From Lateolabrax maculatus (taxonomy: Eukaryota > Chordata > Actinopteri > Acropomatiformes > Lateolabracidae), in contig CM062197.1 in assembly GCA_031216445.1 (NCBI GenBank), forward strand, positions 1,444,501 to 1,508,500: 64,000 nt of DNA, read 5' to 3'. The notes under the pieces were generated by a model. The model saw only the letters and a program-made list of their open reading frames with translations, was not told where the DNA came from and did not search any database. The position numbers and the translations under genes were made by a program. Shown piece by piece: positions 9,564 through 21,700 of this stretch (position 1 is its first letter; each line of letters starts with the position of its first letter).

Positions 9564-11700
9564 GTTGCTTTACATTTCCCGCATTCCCCCCGGTGTTGTT
9601 ATCTTTTGACAGCTAACAGACACATCACACCCCAGGCACAATCTGTTCCAGCTCCTCCCCTCTCCGAGCTTCTTCCCACAAGCCGTCACTCTAATGAATC
9701 GTTAAATCAGTGTCAGGAACAGCCCCTGTGCAATAACCCCGTACCTATATTATCTGAATTATAAATTTGTAGTTTCAAACATATCATCATTGTCAATATA
9801 AATCGAAGCACACTGTATATTCTGTACATACCTTCATATACTGTCATATCTATGAGGACCACAAGTGTCACAAAAAAAGTTATTAAGCATTTCATGAATT
9901 AATAACTAATTGTACAAAAAAAATAGGCATTTGTTTTTACAAATTAATCTATAAATCTATAAATAAATAAACTAAATTGCAGGGTAATTATGTGATATTT
10001 TGATGGGCAATAAAAGGAGGAATTTTAAAAATAATTTATAAATTAAATATATTTCCATCAATAAATAGTTCAAATTAAAAAGGGATTTTAAAAAAAACAA
10101 CATCAACAAGTCAATAAGTACATGATTTAAAAATACATAAACTAATTTATAAATAAATAATGGAATTTAAAAATCTCTGGCTGTACTGCAAGAATCCCTT
10201 TTCCCAAGCTAACATAACTTCATTAACTAAAAACTTTACAAATAACTGTGCAGCTGTATGAATATGAACAGATGTTTCTGATCAGCTGACGTATCGATGA
10301 GCCGCTGCTGACGAAGAGTGTGACGGTTCCAGGTAATGTGCCTCCATGAGTCCCTGTATTCGATGATGTAAAGCAGATAATCACTGTGGCATTCAGCCGT
10401 CTTTGTTGGCTGAGCAGGAATGCAGGGTAGGGCGGCTGAGTGTGTGCAGAAGATGAGTTTCAGTTTTTGATGTCAATTCAAATCTCTACTCTTTCTTCTC
10501 TTTCATTGTACCTTTTTTATTCCGTATTTCTCAAAGCATTGAGGCAACAATCCAACATATGTTTGTCTGCTATTCATCTGATTTAAAATGCCCTTCTGGC
10601 CATTGTTCTCCTCCATTCACAGTACACCCACAGCCTGCACTGGGGTTTGTATGGCAGTTGTTTAAGGATGGGAGAGGTTTATTTATTCACCAGGAGCACA
10701 AACAGGTCACCTGATGGCCCCAAAACCACCTGTCGCGTCACATCCACCCGTTTGATCCCTGCCATTATTACACACTGTTAGTTTTAGTTAGTTTTTTGTT
10801 CCTTTTTGACTCATCCCCATGAACTAACTTCAGACTGTTCCTAACAGAAAAAGGACAGCAGTGATTGTTTGCGCTCGTTTTTCTCACCATCTCGTCGTCA
10901 CTGCGTAGCAAAGGCAGAAGAAGTGTGACTTGCAGGACACCAAACCTTAATCATAGAGAACGCTCTCTGGAGTTGTTTTAAGAAACAGTCGTGTGTCCAT
11001 TTCATGTCAGTTCCTCAGAATCAAAGAACAAGGGGTGTATTTCTAGAGCTGCCGTTTTGTACTAATGTTCAACAATCATATACAGTAGAAAGAGAGGATG
11101 AGTCATTATGCAAGAAGTAGTAAAACGCTTTTGTACAAATAACACAATCAAACTACCGATCGAGGCAGCAGAACACTAGACACTCCAGTGTTCTGTGAGG
11201 TAAAATCACTGTTTCTGTCAAAGGAGTCTGGTGGCTGTCTGATGGTAAGGTAAAGAAGTGAAAATATAGCGTACACTTAAACTGATATTGATTTTGTTAG
11301 GTGCCTTCTTACAGGTGGTGAAAATCTGTGTTGCTGCTGACCCCGACCACAGCAGGACGTTGCTGAGCGTCCTGCAGGGACAGCTGTCAGCTTCTCCAAA
11401 CTGGAGACACTGTAGGTACAATGACTATAGATAAGAACCTCATACAACCCCACTTCAAAAAGTCTGAAAAATCCTTTTAAGCTGCCCAGAAAAAACTATA
11501 AGCAGCAGCTATCAGAAATAAATGGTGCCTGTTCATGGATGCAAAGACTGAACCAATGAAACCATCTAGATGCATGTTGACCATCATTTATTTAAATATA
11601 GCAACCAGAAGTTCACAAAAACTTGTGGGTTTGGCGGCGATCATGCCACAGCCTCGCCTCATTCTGAGACTCTGCTGGTTACAATAAATAATAGCAGAGT
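9564..11700. other. Intergenic with possible LINE 3' remnant
   Basis: About 9640-9740 (pyrimidine-rich text followed by 'cttcccacaagccgtcactc' and 'gtgcaataa') resembles the end of some fish LINE open frames and may be a second remnant, in plus orientation. From 9900 to 10150 the DNA is strongly AT-rich, with repeated taaataaat words. No gene is visible between 10150 and 11700. Confidence 0.35.
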
Positions 11701-11709
11701 GATGTAAAA

Positions 11710-11853
11710 GGAGAGCAGGACGGACCAGTTCGTCCGGCTCATCCTCTCAGGTGTTCGGTTGTCTGCAGGTATTTCTGAACTGACGGATTCTCAGCGCAGA
11801 CACCAGCTGTGACAGGACGTCCCACGCTGAGCTCTCTCATCGCACAAATACAG
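11710..11853 (+). other. Possible 5' noncoding exon of the PLAC8-like gene
   Basis: A GC-richer block ends in AAATACAG|GTGAGA, a good splice donor, about 1.4 kb before the acceptor (ccttcag, ending 13288) that opens the first coding exon. The left edge is a guess; no clear TATA box was found. Confidence 0.3.
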
Positions 11854-13099
11854 GTGAGAACTTTAGGATCAGACCTCAATTATGATACATAAATACTGGT
11901 TTCTACAAATATTTGCCTTATTATTCTTAACCTGTCCATACTTATTTCAAGTAATGATTTAATTTCTATTTTGTAAAGCACTTTGTAAACTTTGTTTTAT
12001 AATTAAGTACCATGAAGTTATTACTATTCTCAATCATATGTTGAAGGGGACATTTGCTGGAAATATCTCATTTTCCTTTTTTAAGTCAATGTATGTATAT
12101 TCCATTAATTCACAACAACACAACGACTCAAATTGCACATCATAAATGAAAAAACATCCCTGAAAGTAGAACTGAAGAGTCAAGGAATGTGCACAGAAAG
12201 GGTTCAAGAATTCAGTGAGGGAGCCCTCAAGCACTTCCTGACTTCACAGCCAGAAGAGGGAATTCTCTGAAACCATGGAAAGTGTTGACATACACATTTT
12301 GGTCGAAAGTGATTTGCAATTCCCCTTCAGAGCGACACATTTAAGTGTTATTTGATCTAATGCCCTTATTGTTAGTGCATTAGAGTCATCATTCGTCTTT
12401 TTGGGTATTTGCTAAAACAACTGACGCCGTCGGGAGGAAAGTCGTGTAATTTCTATTTTCGTAGCAAATTGGAGAAATACAAAACGCTGACCTGACCAGT
12501 TAGGTGCGATTTGGGGTTCAGTTTGTTGCTCAACAGATGGAATATGAACCTATGAACTGATATATCTTGACTCCAAAAAACACACAAAAAACCCTCAATA
12601 CTGTCCTTAATTTAACATTTAATTCCATGTTTCAAACAAGCCTTCGTCAAAGCACCAGCAGAGAGGCATCCTCCTCATTTCCAAACTGTTAGATTGAACA
12701 ACGTTAGAAAGGTTTTCTCACTGAAACTACAAAGTACAGAAAAAAAACTTTTTCAGTTTCTGTGCTGTAGAAGGTGTATCGCCAACTCACAGGGAATTCC
12801 TTTTTGGCACTTTGTGTATCTTACACTCAGAGGTGGTGAAATTACATAAATATTTGCAGTTCTTACTCTTTACATTTCATTTTAATGCATTTGAGGGGAA
12901 TTAAATAAATAAATAATTTTTATTTAGCATCATTGCGTGCCTCCTTCCCAACACCAAGACCGATTTCACCCTAAATGAACGGGACGATAACACATAGAAG
13001 AGACGATTCCTCGGTGTATCCATCAGTGCAGATCACTCCAGACAGACGCAACAATACGAGACAGATAAGAGAGGCTCGACCGTCCAGTGCAGTGATGAC

Positions 13100-13250
13100 A
13101 GGAAGAGGAGAACCAGAACTACTCTTTACTTTTATACTTTGAGTACATTTCAGAAACTGTACTTTTTCAATTTTACTTGAGTAAAGAAGTTGAATCAGTC
13201 CTTCTACTTTTACACAAGTATCTGCACTTCTACAAGAGTAAAGAATGTGC
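13100..13250. repeat. ACTTTTACTTGAGTA-type interspersed repeat remnant
   Basis: The text 'tactctttacttttatactt', 'gagtacatttcagaaactgt' and 'caattttacttgagtaaaga' is a very common fish repeat motif. It sits in the intron just before the first coding exon of the PLAC8-like gene and accounts for the spurious upstream open frame. Confidence 0.5.
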
Positions 13251-13299
13251 TCACTTCATTCAACTCTACATCCTGGTTCCTCCTTCAGAAGTCGGCATC

Positions 13300-15006
13300 A
13301 TGTCTTCCACGCTGGTCATCCAGCAGCCGCAGCCTGTGATGGACTCCCGAGAGTCCAACGAGTGGGGATCTGGGATATGTGACTGCTGTGAAAACGTGCC
13401 TGAGTGTAAGTATTCAGTATAATACATACGTGTAGGAAATCAAGCCTTTTTTAATCTGATGTCACATATTTATCTAGTTAAACTCTACTTTGACCAACTC
13501 ACAGTTGATTTTTTATCTCTTATGTCTTTTTCCTTGTTCCTTGTTTCTCTGTAGTTTTCTCATAAATAAAAAAAACACTCATTTTGTTATTACCAGCTGC
13601 ATTTGATTTAGTTTAGTTAAACATCTTGTTTGTTGATTTGAACACAAAAGGAACTTCCAAACATTGAACAACATTGACCCAGATTAAAATATATGTTACA
13701 TGAAAATACATTAAAATTATACCAAGAAATCTGATGTGCTGTAAGAGAGAAGCTGACAGAACCTGAAACCCTGGAGGAACACATGATTCATCCGCTTCCT
13801 CATATCTCCATCTGTATCTGAAAACATTGTGCACTTTTTAATCAGTATCGGTGTTGCTCATCTCTTGTTTTTCTCTGTGTTTTTCTTTTTCCTGGTTAAG
13901 GTTGTTTTGCTTTCTGGTGTTGCCCCTGCTTCGCCTGTAAAACCACCAGGGACTACGGCCAGTGTCTCTGTCTCCCCCTGCTGGAGATCTTTGGTGGCCT
14001 CGTCCACCCCGTCACCATGTCCATGAGGGTCTCCATGCGGGAGCGCTACGGCATCAAAGTAAGGCCACAATTCTCTGTTGGTGGTGCTGTTTTCAGTTGC
14101 CTGGTTGTCTGGAGACTAAGGGAGATAATCCACCCAGCAAACATTAAAAATAAATCATTTCTAGTCTGATTTGTTATTTATTTACAGCAAAGTAATTTGT
14201 TGTAGGCACAGATTGTGAGAAGGTGAAAATATGTTCAGCGACATTATAAAAGCCTGTGGTTTGTATATTACCCTTATTAAACCTTAAAAAAACAGTCTGC
14301 ATAATAAACCCAAGTTAAATTCACACATAAGTGATATAAGAAAAGATAAAATAATCCATGTTTTAATTATTCATGTCACAGTTAAGTGAAACTCAAAGGG
14401 GAAAACAGACTTCTTTAACATAATACAATTAGAAATAATTTAGTATTTTCAAGTCGTCCCGACAGCAGGACGTCTTCAGGTGTCAGCGAATTCCAAAACA
14501 GGCACAAATAGCTCATACGAAAATTATTCATATGAGCATTTTCACATAATCCAGCCCGCAGTTTATGGTATAATTTCATTGTATGAATCAGATATCAGAA
14601 CAACATACTCACAGTGTGTGCTGGTACACTGAGACTGTTCTTCTGTATTTATCTTTACTTATTTCTGCCCTTGTGCTGCTGAAACACAATAAATTGTCAA
14701 TACAATCATATCTTTTCTTACTTTATCCTGGTTAAAAGAACTACGTGGAGGACAATCTCTATGTTTGGAGGAAATGTGTTTACTGAGTGTGTGAATTAAT
14801 AATTAAAGGCAATGGTTGATCCCAAACGTCCCCCCTGACACCTGTGAGGTCCGGCCTGACGTCTCTGTGTTCTTTGTCTGCAGGACACCATGTGTAGAGA
14901 CTGCCTGTTCGCGACCTTCTGCACGCCCTGCAGCTGGTGTCAGATGTCCAGGGAGATGAGGAGGAGAAACATCCAGATCGTCCTCGTCAGCGCCAAGAAC
15001 ACATGA
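13300..15006 (+). CDS. PLAC8/cornifelin-family cysteine-rich protein, 128 aa
   Basis: Three coding exons, 13300-13405, 13901-14058 and 14884-15006, join in phase to 128 residues. The first acceptor ends at 13288, 11 nt before ATG, so ATG 13300 is chosen; an open frame starting at 13177 runs through repeat-like intron text and is not the start. The family (PLAC8 or Cys-rich domain) is shown by dense cysteines: GICDCCENVPECC at 25-37, CCPCFAC at 42-48, DYGQCLCLPLL at 53-63, RERYGIKDTMCRDC at 82-95 and FCTPCSWCQMSREM at 100-113. A basic RRR (114-116) and a short non-Cys tail follow. Family members are small cytoplasmic or membrane-associated proteins with varied reported roles; fish have many paralogues (plac8, cnfn, ponzr, plac8l1), so I assign no symbol. 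An AATAAA lies at 15389. Confidence 0.9.
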
Positions 15007-15388
15007 CCTCCCTGCTCGCTTTCAACAAACCACAACCTGCCGTCACTCGCATGTTGTCCCTACGCCAGGGACTGAAGCCCTCTGAGGAAGACTACTGATG
15101 CAAAACAAAAGTCAAACAAAACTCAAGTGACTGATTGAAAAGCTCTGGCCGACTAGAAATGAATGAAAACATCTAGTCTTTCGCTTCTAGTTCCCTTTTA
15201 TTCCCCTTTTATTATTTGATTCTGGTGACTCAGTATGAAAGTTTGCCTGATCTTCAAAGATGCAATTTTTCTTTCTTTGCTGATGTAATTTTTGGTTCTG
15301 TAATCACAACCACAGCATGCGTTTATTATGAGCTTGCATTGTTTTTTATTATTATTATTCTGGCAATCTTACAGTTTATCAAACTTAA

Positions 15389-15394
15389 AATAAA
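15389..15394 (+). promoter_or_regulatory. Possible polyadenylation signal of the PLAC8-like gene
   Basis: AATAAA about 380 nt beyond the stop codon in an AT-rich 3' UTR-like stretch. Confidence 0.35.
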
Positions 15395-15519
15395 TTCAGC
15401 TTCAATTTTATTGATATTTTGTTTTGACATTTACTTTTTAAATATTTGTTTTTATTTCATGTCTGCTAATTTCAGGTTTAACATGTTGACTTTCATTTAT
15501 TATTGATTCATTGTCATTA

Positions 15520-18247
15520 AAATCAATTAAATTAATATAGTATTTTGTTATTTCATACAGCACATTGTTAGAAGAAGGTAGAAATACATAAATATATAAA
15601 TTAATTCACAAATGTATAACACACAAACATGCAGAAAGCCACATTTGACTTTAAATGCTAATGTGAAACCCAACACATCAGGTAGAGGGAGCCACACGCT
15701 TCACAGGGAGCCGATTCTCTGACCGGCGCTGAGATCACGTGGGGGTCACCATCAGACCTGATGTGCTGCACCCTCGTCTTCCTCCGTCAGTTTCCTATTG
15801 ATATTTCATAAAATATGTTCAATATGTGCACTTTGAATGAATGGATTCCAATTAATTGCTAGTGTAACCTACAGTCCTACAGGGAAGCATACGATTCATC
15901 ATATACAGAGAAAATAACATTTTAAATAATAAATAATACATTATACACAATTTTGCTTTTCTCTCTGGAACATTACACAATTTTTTTTTTTTTTATACAA
16001 AAATTACTTGGAAATTATGGACACGTCCACCATCTACAGTATAAATCACAAGAAGTGTTGAGGAACGAGTCTGAACTAAAAATAACAGTTTCCGGAAATA
16101 TTTTTCTTTCATTTCTCTTTCATTATTCATCTTTAACTTCAAAAAGATAAATCATCTGTTGCAGGGCTGTTAAATTAGACTGACGATATTATATGGTGTT
16201 TATTTATTTAGAAAATAAAATAAAAAACAGAAGAAATATTATGCAATATGCAATAAAAAAAATAGTAGTGCTAAATCAAGGTTATAAGATGGTAATTTTG
16301 ACTTAACGCCATCTCATCTTACTAAATCAAACATTTTAATGATATCATTATTTTGACCTGCCATTTATACTTTTATTTCTTTTATCATGATTCATTTTTC
16401 ATGTATGATTTATTTTTTCTTCTGGTGTCTGTGAGCTTCCATACAATGCAATTATTATCTCAAGTGTTATCTGACAACTCCGAAGCCTCACTTAACTTTT
16501 TAGCCACTTTCATCTCGTTGTTTTGAGCCACTGGCCTCCATAAAGGAACATTTAGCAGCTAAAGAGCCAGATGTTTTTCTCAGGAGTTGGTGGAGACAAA
16601 ACAAGAGCTAAAGGAGAGTGAATACATAATATATGTCGTCGCTTTGTATTTGTCTGCTTGTTTTGGGCGTTTTTCTGCCTTCTAGTGGCCAGAAATTGAT
16701 TAATTTAGCTTTAAATTACAACGTCTGTACTGTGTGTCAGCTCAGTGTTTACCAAGACCCATTCAATAGAAAGAAAATATGGAGAAGAAGAGATTTAACC
16801 TACTTTTCTGTTGTTCAGTTTGTACAGTAAACCTATGGAGTCACTATCATGTCATATTTTGTCAAATTACTCCCAATAAACGTTCCCATTTGTTTAGTCC
16901 GGCTCGCGTTCCAGCGGAGTGGATCCCTCCCCTCTGCTGGCACACTTGGCCCTGGTGTTCACTGTAAATTGCTCAGTGGGTTGTTTTTAATGGGATTATA
17001 ATGACAGTTATGGTTTGCAAGAATTGATGTTTGTGACTTTTACGAGGTGTGAGTGAAGGGGCGGGACCAGGCGGCTCATAAAGGCTGCAGGAATGTTAAT
17101 TGGTCGAGGCCACTGCTGCCCTCTTTGTTCTGCTCTCTCATACTGGGCTTCTGTTGCGCCCGTTAAAAAGGCCAAAGAACTGATTTAAAATCTGTGACTT
17201 TAACCCCGCACACCCTCCGACACCCCCCCCCCCCACACACACACACACGTACACAACTTATCCCACCTACAACCCCCCGATCATCCCCTCCCATTCTTTC
17301 TTCTGGGTTTTCCGTCCCACTCCTGGAGAAAATGGACCCTTTGCTTGTCTCATTTCCTCCATGTTGCTTAATCAGGTGGTTGGCGCCCCCCCCTCCCCCC
17401 CGCTGGGTTTGATCCAGTGTTGGGGGAGTAATTTTATCACAGTTTTTTTTCTTCTTCTTCTCTTTCTCCTGCGGTCACACGGACGGCTGCACTTTCAGAA
17501 AGCCCAGAGTAAAAAAATATTGACTGAATGAAAGAATTTGTTTTTGTGCCTGATGAGTCAGATCATCAATAATTATTTTGTTTTTCATCTACCGTCATTT
17601 AAGGTTTTATTCTTAAATCTTTATTTTGATTTTTCTTCATGTTTTGTGTCACTTTGTCTTTAATATTTTATTGTATTCTTTTATTTTGATCCACCTTAGA
17701 TTTCCAATTTCACAATATTCATGTTCTTACTGCTTGTAAAGTTTCAGTAATAAAAATTTGAAATTTGTTTAAAGGCAAGAATTCAATTCAACATATTCAG
17801 AGAATAACATTTCCATTAATCAAAGTTTATTTAAATACTGTTTTTTTAATTATTTTTTTTAGCTCTTGCTGGGAAACAAAAAGTAGAACCTACATTACAT
17901 AGTTCTTTATTGTTAGCTACTTCCTAGTAAGTAGTAGAGAAATTATGGTGCTGCGATTTAATGACTTAAACATTTATATCCTTTTGATGCCATGTTTGTG
18001 TTATTTTGTCCACCCTCTGTATGATTGCTTTTATATGATCTGGTATTCTTTTTTCTTTATGTAGCCTTGTCTTTATTGTATTGATCCATTGAAGTGTTCT
18101 TATTTCACGTCATTTCTAGAAGAATCTTATAAGTAAAATAAGTGGATTTCTGCAGGAAATAATATTCATAATGTTCTTACTGCATGGTAAATATGTAAAT
18201 ATTGTAACCTATTTTAAAACATTTGGTTTAATGAATCAGTTATACTC
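15520..18247. other. Intergenic, start of the gene-poor interval
   Basis: AT-rich DNA without a credible coding exon. It contains a copy of the dispersed repeat near 16555-16615 (minus orientation relative to 6826), a poly-C/CA patch at 17222-17250 and a pyrimidine run near 17380-17402. Confidence 0.45.
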
Positions 18248-18720
18248 AAGCGGCAACCTTCGGGGTTAAACCTGCGTTCTCTCTGACAGCCAGCAGGGGG
18301 CGACTCCACTGGCTGCTAACTGAAGTCAGATTGTATAGAAGTCAATGAGAAAATGACCCGACTTCTCACCTGATTTATTACCTCAAGAAACATTTTCCTC
18401 ATGAGTTTATGGTCTCAGTCGCTAGTTTCAAGTCTTCTTCAGTACAGCAGGATGTTCATTCAGTAAATTATGGTCCCGTTTAGAGGAAAATAGACGATAA
18501 AGCAGCGTATGCTTTGGGCGGGGCTTCCTTGTGCTTGACAAGTCGCTACCACGATCACCGCCAATCAGGACAGAGGCAGCTCCACCCTCTCGTCCAAATA
18601 ACATCACTTCTGGTTCCAAAAAAACCAAGATGGCGACGGCCAAAATGCCGAACTTGAGGCTTCAAAATGGCCGTGAACTAACCAGTGGGTGACGTCACAG
18701 TTTCGCTGTTTGTATTGTTT
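18248..18720. mobile_element. SINE-like non-autonomous element, copy A
   Basis: It starts at 'aagcggcaaccttcggggtt', continues through 'ccagcagggggcgactccac', and from 18411 matches a second copy at 37428-37683 in the same orientation ('cagtcgctagtttcaagtct', 'aaatagacgataaagcagcg', 'cttcaaaatggccgt', 'aactaaccag'). I recognise the words as a very common fish interspersed repeat but cannot name the family. There is no protein-coding capacity. Confidence 0.7.
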
Positions 18721-21700
18721 GTGTGCGTCTTTAAATATCTCTGGACAAATCGTCGCGGACATGGTGCAGATATTCATGGTTCCACCAAGATGAATCCAAC
18801 AATACAATACAACAGTAAAATAGTACATCTAATACATAACAGTCAAAACTAAAAGGGAAAGAACACCTAAAATAACACAAAATCTAAAATTGAAACCAAA
18901 GTAAAAAATAGGAAATAGGAAGTGAAGAGAAATATAACAAAAAACAACAACAAATGAAAACAGAGTATGGGGAGGTTAAAAATAATAGTAATAACAAAAT
19001 GAGTTGGTAGTCGAAGGAGAAATGATGGGGAAAAAAGGTAGGTCTCTAAATTTGATTTAAAATTATCGAGGTGGAACAGGACTTAATGTGCAGGCTGTGT
19101 GTGATCCTCTCACTTTAAATGTGTCCAATACTTCGGTTTATGACCAAAGCTAATGACATTCCCGTCAGCCTCAGCTGCAGTCCTGTTTACCTACAGTAGA
19201 GGGATTCAGTCAGCAGCTCATTTGTGTTGTCAAAGGAAGGATTTTCAGATCCGTCCTCACCACAAGAAGATCTTGTTTCCTAAAAACTACACTGTGTCCT
19301 CTTGCAGCAGCAAACACAACAGATGGCGATCCGGAGATGTTGTGACATAAATCTTAAATTGCAACTTTAAAAATGAATTATGTTTTTTTTTTCAGTGAAA
19401 ACGATGAGCTTTAGTTATACTTAATGAGTGAATCCGGAGGTGGAAATCAGAGGTCGTGAGATGCATTTGAACCTGGAGTACGTTGACTGTCATCCCGTCT
19501 GTCCCGGAGGTTTCCACCATGACAGATTAAGGCCCCGTCTATCTGCCCGAGTCTCTCCATAATTTCCAGGGGAAGTGTTCCTTTTAAAAGACAAGGTTGG
19601 AGTTGCCGGGGAGTCGGCTGATAACAGGCTCAGGTTAAGATGAGGCGTAGTCCGACACGAGCTATCAGACGACGGGCCTCCGGGCAAACAAACAGCTCTG
19701 ACCTCTCAAAACAACGGCAGCAGGGAGGAGCTGATAGTGAGAGACGGATAGGTGGAGGTTGGTGATGGTGCAGTGTGTGTGTGTGTGTGTGTTGGGGAGG
19801 CAGAGATCAGGGGCAAAGGGGCAAGAATTATCTGATCCCTCAGTGATCATAGTGTCTATTAAAATCACAGGGTTGTGTTTGTGTGTGTGTGTCTGTGGTA
19901 GATTTCTAAGAGTTTTTGTGTCCCAGAAATCCTCTAAGATAATATCTACATATAAGCAGCCACACCGTTTACATCTTCAGATCCAAACTAATATTATCAC
20001 ACATCAAAGGTTTGAAATGCACTTAAAGGGTCAGTTTACTCAAATTACCCAAAAAAATTACACTAAAAACACACACACACACAAAAAAATTACCTCAGGA
20101 ATCAAGTATTGAAAAATTGTCTTGCTGATTATTCTGGATTTATGCCATTTCAGTGGAGTGCAGCACAATCCATGTCATCACTTATTTAGCAACATACAGT
20201 GTTGAGGCAGGAACTGCTGTGATGATCACAGAGAAAAGTAAGTGTGTGAGTGTTTTCCTTCGACTTCTACTTTCCTCTCTCATACTAGAAGAAACTATAT
20301 TGGCACTTTCATCGTTGAAGTATGACCACTGTGTTTTCCTGATCTTAACTGGATAGAACGAGTTGGTTAACTTTAACCAACATGAGTTGACAGCCACAGA
20401 TTTTATGTTTTATCTGGAAAAACATTTTTGGAAACAAATAACTCCTGTGACCATTACAAAAACATTTGTTCTGAACCACCTCTGGTTGTTTTGTGTAAGT
20501 TTCAGCAACTACACCTACTTTGGTTAAGGCTGAAGAAAGATTTCCTTTCGTAGGAAGAAAAGAAACCAACCTTGACTGTTACGATAGTCTCCAGGGTTTA
20601 AGTCACATTGTACGCCCAACAATCCGCCTGACCTCCGACCTAACCAGGAGTTCAGTTCGAAAACACTGCGTTAAACCAATAAAGACGGACGGTTGACAAA
20701 CAGAGTCAGAGTACGCATCAGACACCAAATCACTCCACAGGGGATGATAATATTAGAGATATTTTAAAAATATCCATTTAAAAACATTGACATTTTGGAG
20801 AAACAGCATGAACTGTCCGTCTGATACACTGCAGAAAACATAATGTAGGCTGCTTTAAGTCCCCCACAACTGTATTATTTAATGTAAATACTTAGAAACG
20901 AATGCAAGTGATACTGTTGCTCTGCAAGACAACATAGTCAAAAGATTACTTCGGCTAATTTAACATTGACATTTTCTGAGAGCACAGAAATATGTGGATG
21001 AGCTTTCTGTCCACATTTCTGTGGACGCGGCCTGTGTGCGTATATACAACCGTCCATGCATCTGTCTGCGACACAAATGAGAAAGGAGACGGATGGGAGG
21101 TGCAGCAGCAGAGGAGAGCTGAGTGAAGGGGAGGGAGGGTCAACAAATTCTTTGATTACTGAACCTCGTCATTCAGATAGCGGAGGGCTTAAACACTCGA
21201 ACACAGTTTCATCAGACTCAAGACTCTCTCCTCCACAAACTGGATGCATTTCTACCCGGCAGCTGAATCCAACCATGACTTTAAATCACCAAATATCCAG
21301 GTCGACCTGTTCAGTCTCATTCTGTCAATATAAAAATGATCAAATAATGAGCCAACCTGCCATTTATTGAACAGTTTAACATTTTTTGGTTCTAGATTAT
21401 CAAATGTGAGGATTTGCTGCTTTTATATCTTTGTAAATTGGGTTTTTGATTGTTGGTGTGACAAAACTAAACTTTTGAAGAGATCCTGAGAGTAACAGAT
21501 GCCCCCCCCCCCCCCCCCTTCTGACTTAATAATGAATGAATTAATAAAGAAACATAGTCAAATAAAGCAAAACATATGTCACTGTAATAATTATGAGGTG
21601 CAGTTGTAATAGATTCGCAAACATCTCATCTAATGCTGTATTTAGGTGAAGTTGTATTGGCCCTTCATGTATTTGTACCAAACCCCTCTTCCACTAGGGG

